Part shown: positions 44,961 through 49,273 of the stretch, piece after piece | Layout: every line of letters starts with the position of its first letter | How positions within the stretch are numbered: position 1 is the first letter of the stretch | Assembly (NCBI GenBank): GCA_017549185.1 | Contig: JAFYVJ010000042.1 | Coordinates: forward strand, 1 to 49,273 | Length of the DNA: 49,273 bases | Direction of reading: 5' to 3' | Source: Roseburia sp. | Lineage (GTDB): Bacteria > Bacillota > Clostridia > Lachnospirales > Lachnospiraceae | Program-made: the position numbers and the translations under genes | Notes under the pieces: generated by a model | What the model saw: only the letters and a program-made list of their open reading frames with translations | Database searches by the model: none | Told to the model about the DNA's origin: nothing

Positions 44961-46153
44961 CTTCCACATTTTCTTTCCAGCACAGCTTTTGCTCCACAAG
45001 CTGATACCGCCAGTATTCCACATCCAATCACTGTAAACGTATAGATATTAACAGAGGCTGGCACTGCTGTCATAATCGCTGTTGATAAGGGCATAAAAAT
45101 AACTGCAACCGTAAAAATTGAGCTAAATACTCGCCCTAACATATGATTTGGCACCTTCTTTTGAACCATCGAAAAAAAGTGAATATTAAAAATCGTAAGA
45201 AAAAATTCAAATATAAGATTACCGGATACAATTACAATCACCGGCATATGGAGTGCTGCAAATACCGAAATCACAATCAATCCCACGCCACACAATGCCA
45301 AAGCAATTAATATACTGTTATACGAATTTTTAAATAACTTATTTGCCAATATCGCGCCTAGTATCGATCCTGCTGCTCCCATGGACAAAAGTGTTGCATA
45401 GCTCGACGGATCGCCAAACAATTGATTGGAGAATGGTGCCAGATAATTAAAAGCTGCAATAAAAAAATTTACCAGTGCTGCAATAACAAGTAAAAAGAAA
45501 ATCTCCTTTTCTCTTACCACAAAAATCAGTCCTTCTTTGATATCCTGCAAGATTGTCCTCACATCTGTCTTCTTTGCATTTACACTAACATGCTGCTCCT
45601 CCTCCCGAATCAAGAAAAGAAAAAGGAAGGAACTAAAAAATGTCGCACTATCTAACAACAACGTCGGCTTTAATCCAAATCTGTCCACATACAAAAATGC
45701 CAACAGCGGTGATGAAATACTAATCACCTGAGATATCACTTCCAGTCTCGAATTGAACGCCACCCGTCTCTCTTCTTCCACTATCGTTACCACATAAGAC
45801 TTAAAGGATGTCCCCGAAAACGCATGTAGCATCGCAAGAACTGCATTCACTGCAATAAGCCCATAAAGCATGATATGATCATTTCCAATCATGGCAAGTA
45901 CTGCACACATCACCCCGCCGATAAAATCTGTTGCCAATAATATTTTTCTTCTCTTAAACCGATCTGCAACCGCACCTCCAATTGGATTTAGAATAAGCGA
46001 AATAATATTCTCCGCTAGCTGATAATATCCCAAATATTTTTGTCCTACGCCTCCCATTGCTGCAATCCAAGTGCTGTTTCCATAGTCATACATCACATTT
46101 CCGATTTTATTAACCGCCCTGCTTAATAAAAGTTTTGTTTCATTTTTCTTCAT
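44918..46153 (-). CDS. MFS drug-type exporter
   Basis: A 411-residue, 12-helix major facilitator of the MFS_3 (EntS/macrolide exporter-like) group. GGAVADRFKRRKILLATD is the motif A loop between helices 2 and 3. The second half (NQLFGDPSSYATLLSMGAAGSILGAILANKLF) and LGRVFSSIFT are typical of the group. The last 20 residues look out of frame, see the acidic tail at 44782-44960. The SD (AAAGGAGGT) is nine bases before ATG 46153 and sits inside a long hairpin. It lies after an Rgg-like regulator gene, its probable controller. Substrate unknown. Confidence 0.9.
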   Translation of the reverse strand: MKKNETKLLLSRAVNKIGNVMYDYGNSTWIAAMGGVGQKYLGYYQLAENIISLILNPIGGAVADRFKRRKILLATDFIGGVMCAVLAMIGNDHIMLYGLIAVNAVLAMLHAFSGTSFKSYVVTIVEEERRVAFNSRLEVISQVISISSPLLAFLYVDRFGLKPTLLLDSATFFSSFLFLFLIREEEQHVSVNAKKTDVRTILQDIKEGLIFVVREKEIFFLLVIAALVNFFIAAFNYLAPFSNQLFGDPSSYATLLSMGAAGSILGAILANKLFKNSYNSILIALALCGVGLIVISVFAALHMPVIVIVSGNLIFEFFLTIFNIHFFSMVQKKVPNHMLGRVFSSIFTVAVIFMPLSTAIMTAVPASVNIYTFTVIGCGILAVSACGAKAVLERKCGSYFRDGNSGSNARE

Positions 46154-46160
46154 AATAAAA

Positions 46161-46209
46161 AACCTCCTTTTGAAATTAAATACATTGTAAATAACTTCAA
46201 AAGAAGGTT
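46161..46209 (-). promoter_or_regulatory. terminator-like hairpin that contains the MFS Shine-Dalgarno
   Basis: On the minus strand AACCTTCTTTTGAA pairs with TTCAAAAGGAGGTT over 14 bp (one G-U), and GTTA/TAAT plus TAC/GTA extend the stem towards the loop. The right arm holds AAAGGAGG, and six T's follow at once before the ATG. The element can therefore both terminate transcription and hide the ribosome-binding site, leaving the exporter silent unless the hairpin is opened. Confidence 0.72.
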
Positions 46210-46234
46210 TTCATTCTTTGCATATATTCAAAAA

Positions 46235-47104
46235 TTATCGAACGAATCGTTCAAAATCTTTTTTATAATTATTCGCCAGATTCTCACTTCCTACCCACTC
46301 AAATATCTGAATCGCCCGTTTCATCTCATCAATGCCCTCTAATACCAAACCACTTTTGTAATGTTGAAGTCCTTTCAAAAATAAGTAAATGGTTCTCTTA
46401 TAAAGGTCTGTCTCGTCCTCTATCAAGTCTTTTGTTTTTTCCATATAAAACGATGCAATTTCAAAATTATCACGATGCAGGCAAGTCTCCCAAATATTTA
46501 AAAGCGTGATGGCTACAAGATTCCTATGGGAACCAATCTCATCATAATAACTTTTTCTCTTAAGAATTTCCTGCCCCATTGTATGCAATAGCGGAATATC
46601 AATGAAAAGATACAAATTTCCAATCAAAATCAACTCATACATATTCCAGTCTTCTGTGATAAACAGATACTCCGCAACCTGATCTATATACTCCCTTGGA
46701 AATGGAATAGACGAATCGCATTTGCAGATAAAACTTTGCAACAATATCGTATTCAAATGATAACGATATACGTCGGGATTTTCCTTAAACTTCTGTTCCT
46801 CCTCATCCCGCATTTTCATAAATCCATTGACGTCTCTTTTATACTCCAGTGGAATTAAAGCACTCATAAAACGAATCTGCTCCGTCTGCTGATTATTATT
46901 AACAGCATCTATAAACTCACTGACTTCCACATTCATATTTTCCAAAGCGATCAGCAGTTTCCCTATGGATAAATCAGATTCCCCACGTTCAAAACGAGAA
47001 AGCTGCGAGACAGATACCGCCTCATTCGAAATCTGTTTGAGCGATATGCGTCTATTGGTTCGTAAGTTTTTAAATACTTGGCCTAAATTATCATATTTTT
47101 GCAT
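46235..47104 (-). CDS. Rgg/MutR-like XRE-family transcriptional regulator
   Basis: A 289-residue regulator with an N-terminal helix-turn-helix (FKNLRTNRRISLKQISNE, then VSQLSRFERGESDLSI) and an all-helical TPR-like C-terminal domain of about 220 residues, the plan of Rgg/GadR/MutR peptide-sensing regulators. The SQLSRFERG recognition-helix sequence is typical of that group. Rgg proteins usually answer to a short hydrophobic peptide; I found no such peptide gene in the flanks. It lies just upstream of the MFS gene, 82 bases from its ATG. Confidence 0.85.
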   Translation of the reverse strand: MQKYDNLGQVFKNLRTNRRISLKQISNEAVSVSQLSRFERGESDLSIGKLLIALENMNVEVSEFIDAVNNNQQTEQIRFMSALIPLEYKRDVNGFMKMRDEEEQKFKENPDVYRYHLNTILLQSFICKCDSSIPFPREYIDQVAEYLFITEDWNMYELILIGNLYLFIDIPLLHTMGQEILKRKSYYDEIGSHRNLVAITLLNIWETCLHRDNFEIASFYMEKTKDLIEDETDLYKRTIYLFLKGLQHYKSGLVLEGIDEMKRAIQIFEWVGSENLANNYKKDFERFVR

Positions 47105-47259
47105 ATATACATTCCTTAACCTTTATAAGTACTATTACTTCTTATCATAGACAATAATTCTTTTTGCAACTTCAAATTCTCATATATGCAAATTCAAGAT
47201 ATATTCTGAAGTTCTTTCATTATAGTTTTATATATTAACTATTAATGCAAATCACATGT

Positions 47260-47826
47260 TCACTTCAATATTAGTTGATTATTTTTAAGTAAATCTTTTA
47301 TCATCGAATCATATTTCGCTCTATCGGGATCCTCTAAAATAGATGTAATTCTGCCACCGGCATCTTTCGAAGAACCGCCACACAAATATATTTTTTCGTC
47401 ATCTGTATCATAATCCAGAATAATATATCTATCATGAAATATCCCACGCGAGTAAAACAATTGAATGCTCAAATTCGGAACAACATCTGCTCTAAAAGGA
47501 TTTCCATTCAGTACCAGATACCCGCACTTAATATGAGGCTCTCCAAATTCATTCATAACCTCTGATAATTCCGAGCGAGTAACAACATTACTAAGCTTAT
47601 CCATAACTTCTGCCATCTGGTCTTCTACATCATTTAAATCAGAGCGCAATTCCATAGTGGTATGTATGTTTTGGGATATCTGCATAGACAACTGCAAATA
47701 TCTGGAGCCGCCCCAACTTGAGGTGAATTTTTTGTACCTCAAATTTTCCCATTCATCTTTTGTAAGCTGAAACATGAAATCATCGCCTTCAAACTTCTCT
47801 TTATTATTCTTATTTTCATTTGCCAT
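47260..47826 (-). pseudogene. internally deleted ORF6N/PLD-like mobile-element protein
   Basis: This 188-codon frame carries pieces of a longer family in order. FMFQLTKDEWENLR and TSSWGGSRYL belong to the ORF6N DNA-binding domain, whose next block (PYAFTEQG in relatives) is missing. A coiled segment and GYLVLNGNPFRADV follow, then IFHDRYIILDYDTDDEKIYLCGGSSKDAG, the end of a PLD-like domain whose first HKD half is missing. Two in-frame deletions explain this. ATG at 47824-47826 follows GAGAGAGGTG; the gene starts just 4 bases after its upstream neighbour stops. The product, if made, is probably not functional. The family recall is mine and unverified. Confidence 0.62.
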
Positions 47827-47830
47827 ATGA

Positions 47831-48601
47831 TCACACCTCTCTCCGGCATATAACACCATTATTTGAAATAAAATCATATAGCAATTCTGACGTATGTATA
47901 TCTATATCTTGACCACTCTCATCTGTTATCATTCCCGCTTCATACTTACGCCCATAATCAAGTTCATAAATAAAATACTCGATGTAGTCATATTTGTCGT
48001 GCATCATTTTCTTTAAAAGAAACACAACTATACTTTCATGTGAGATTTGTAATGTAGCCGCATTACAAAAATCATTTTCTATGTTCTCTCTGCTATTACG
48101 AAATAATTTTTCTACTTGTTCTTTCAAATCGTATGCTTCTTGAAGTCGATCCAAGACATCGACAAATTCCTTCTTACTTAAAAATCCTAACTCTTCTAAG
48201 TCTTGCTTATTATTTTGAACCACTATACCAATCATCGCCTGATAATGTACAATTCCTAATGCATGTGGTGGCAATAGTTTTTCATTCTCTTTTGCTGTAA
48301 CAGTCCACTCAGCAAAAGAGTTATTTATAATATACAAGTAATCTGTCCAGTTATCTCTAATATCGATTCTTCGGTCACTATACCTGAAATAGGTTACAAT
48401 TAGTTCTTCATCATATCCAAAATACTTTCTGTTAAATTTTCCAATAAATTCATCGTAACTCTTATAGTCTTGAAACAATCCATTTTGGAAATGCTTCAAA
48501 ATATCTTCTCCATACCTATGCGGATGCATATCACCATTGAACTCGCAAGTAGTATAGACTTTAGAATCATCATTAATGTAAATTATCTTCCCTCTTGTCA
48601 T
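47831..48601 (-). CDS. hypothetical protein, accessory
   Basis: A 256-residue soluble, acidic protein with no recognised domain. Residues 1-125 (MTRGKIIYINDDSKVYTTCE, ...YNIINNSF-like SFAEWTV) look like one unit; residues 195-256 (VVFLLKKMMHDKYDYIEYFIYELDYGRK ... DESGQDIDIHTSELLYDFI) resemble a short protein I associate with integrative elements. It may thus be a fusion of two accessory proteins. ATG 48601 follows AGGAGG. It lies between an XRE regulator and the ORF6N remnant, so it probably belongs to a decayed mobile island. Confidence 0.6.
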   Translation of the reverse strand: MTRGKIIYINDDSKVYTTCEFNGDMHPHRYGEDILKHFQNGLFQDYKSYDEFIGKFNRKYFGYDEELIVTYFRYSDRRIDIRDNWTDYLYIINNSFAEWTVTAKENEKLLPPHALGIVHYQAMIGIVVQNNKQDLEELGFLSKKEFVDVLDRLQEAYDLKEQVEKLFRNSRENIENDFCNAATLQISHESIVVFLLKKMMHDKYDYIEYFIYELDYGRKYEAGMITDESGQDIDIHTSELLYDFISNNGVICRREV

Positions 48602-48661
48602 AATAAGTGCCTCCTACGTTTTTCTTTATTTATATAGTAAAACACTTATCAAATTATTTCA

Positions 48662-48678
48662 TTGGACGGATAGTCCAA
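48662..48678. promoter_or_regulatory. inverted repeat TTGGAC-GGATA-GTCCAA
   Basis: A perfect 6-bp inverted repeat with five-base centre in the 82-base gap between the XRE gene and the hypothetical gene. Its size suits a dimeric XRE-type operator or a small hairpin. Confidence 0.4.
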
Positions 48679-48683
48679 AATCC

Positions 48684-49002
48684 TTATGCCACCAATTTAA
48701 AGTAATATGCTCTGATACGTTCTTCAAAGTTAATCTTCTTCATCTTCTCAATATCATAATTTAATATATATCCGTTTTTAACTAGTAATTCCTCCATATG
48801 AACCTGATAGAGTTCACTTAACCTCAACAAATTATCTACTGATGGCAAAATATCGCCCTTATACCATCGATATACAGGCTGAGGACAAGATAAGTTCAAA
48901 TATTGTTGAATATCCTTTACACTATAGCCGCTTCTTTGAGCGAGTTTTTTTCAAATGTTTCCCTGTCTCTATCATATCAATTGTTGTTTTTGAGCTTATC
49001 AT
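48684..49002 (-). pseudogene. XRE-family regulator interrupted by a frameshift at A7
   Basis: The gene starts at ATG 49000-49002 (MISSKTTIDMIETGKHLKK, after GAGGTG) and runs into a run of seven A's at about 48951-48957, after which this frame stops within eight codons. The next frame continues as LAQRSGYSVKDIQQYLNLS and PVYRWYKGDILPSVDNLL, a classic helix-turn-helix, to TAA at 48684. With six A's the product would be one protein of 105 residues. Either a mutation, a sequencing error, or slippage on A7 explains it. Confidence 0.7.
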
Positions 49003-49180
49003 ACTTTGTCACCTCACAATTATCAATAACGACTTCCCTTTTTCCATCTTTCAATAAAACATTATCTTTTGCGGTTGTTATATAAGTATTATATCTCACT
49101 TCGCCAAACAGAATAAGTGTTCTTCGCTACTTCTGATATTGTCAATATTGGTTTACACTTTTTTCTCAAGGATGTTTGAC

Positions 49181-49273
49181 CTATGCTGCATCCTGTAATG
49201 AATCATAGTATCGTTGTCGCTTAACCATTGGTGGTAAACCACCATTAGCAGAACAGATCCTCCTGTTATTCCA
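49181..49273 (-). mobile_element. IS3-family transposase, C-terminal end (partial, continues beyond window)
   Basis: The minus-strand frame from the window edge reads WNNRRICSANGGLPPMVK and ends ...RYYDSLQDAA before TAG at 49181-49183. This is the C-terminus of the rve integrase (OrfB) of IS3 elements, where YWNNRRI...P is conserved. The rest of the element lies outside the window. The following TGTAAACCAATATTGACA (about 49142-49159) may belong to the terminal inverted repeat. Confidence 0.78.

Noticed and set aside
47105-47259. possible short hydrophobic peptide gene next to the Rgg-like regulator
   Set aside because: Both strands were read; only frames of fewer than ten codons without a hydrophobic tail occur, so no SHP-type peptide is supported.
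48842-49085. two plus-strand frames over the XRE gene
   Set aside because: They are antisense to the split helix-turn-helix gene, which has a proper start site and recognisable domain.
1-49273. CRISPR arrays, tRNA or rRNA genes
   Set aside because: No regularly spaced repeats, cloverleaf-forming segments or rRNA-like stretches were seen on either strand.

Overview
The window looks like part of a low-G+C Clostridia chromosome, most likely a Lachnospiraceae gut commensal. The evidence is A+T-rich DNA, Gram-positive ribosome-binding sites, ECF transporter genes, a VanW protein, an Rgg-type regulator and clostridial hybrid kinases. Apart from one reliable gene (25150-25758), everything is on the minus strand, so operons read from high to low coordinates. 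Both edges carry mobile-element debris, as expected where a contig breaks at repeats.

Right edge (about 47.2-49.27 kb): the 3' end of an IS3-family transposase, a frameshifted XRE regulator, an unknown gene and an internally deleted ORF6N/PLD-like gene, all accessory and partly decayed. Next (40.9-47.1 kb) come an Rgg/MutR-like regulator, a drug-type MFS exporter whose Shine-Dalgarno lies inside a strong terminator-like hairpin, an orphan methyl-accepting protein ending in a PilZ (c-di-GMP) domain, and a geranylgeranyl-reductase-like flavoprotein.

Signalling cluster (30.3-40.8 kb): MATE exporter, HAD phosphatase, PAS histidine kinase with a degenerate Hpt, REC plus degenerate HD-GYP, and a single REC. 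After a terminator follow two membrane hybrid kinases. One is HK-pseudoREC-REC-Hpt; the other is HK-REC fused to a complete DegV (fatty-acid-binding type) domain.

Housekeeping block (16.4-30.3 kb): SseB-like protein, radical SAM protein, nth, dnaQ-type exonuclease, an overlooked 34-residue membrane protein, VanW, an AIR-synthase/AsnC/aminotransferase operon, trmL, ecfA1-ecfA2-ecfT and truA.

Polysaccharide block (4.1-16.4 kb): nine tightly packed genes between truA and rplM-rpsI, which are neighbours in most Firmicutes. The first five match the Gram-positive Pel order (PelD, PelE, PelA deacetylase, PelF, PelG). The last four are CotH kinase, VTC domain, DUF4956 and a DUF4832 TIM-barrel-like protein. 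PelD carries an extra N-terminal SDR domain that looks catalytically dead, and keeps a c-di-GMP I-site. Together with the PilZ receptor and the degenerate HD-GYP, this suggests that surface polysaccharide, movement and the kinase cluster share c-di-GMP control.

Left edge (0-2.9 kb): rpsI ends in a clear terminator. Beyond it are a DUF234-type ATPase and remnants of a type I restriction island (an RloC-like ATPase missing its N-terminus and an HsdR N-terminus), ending at a possible insertion-sequence terminus.
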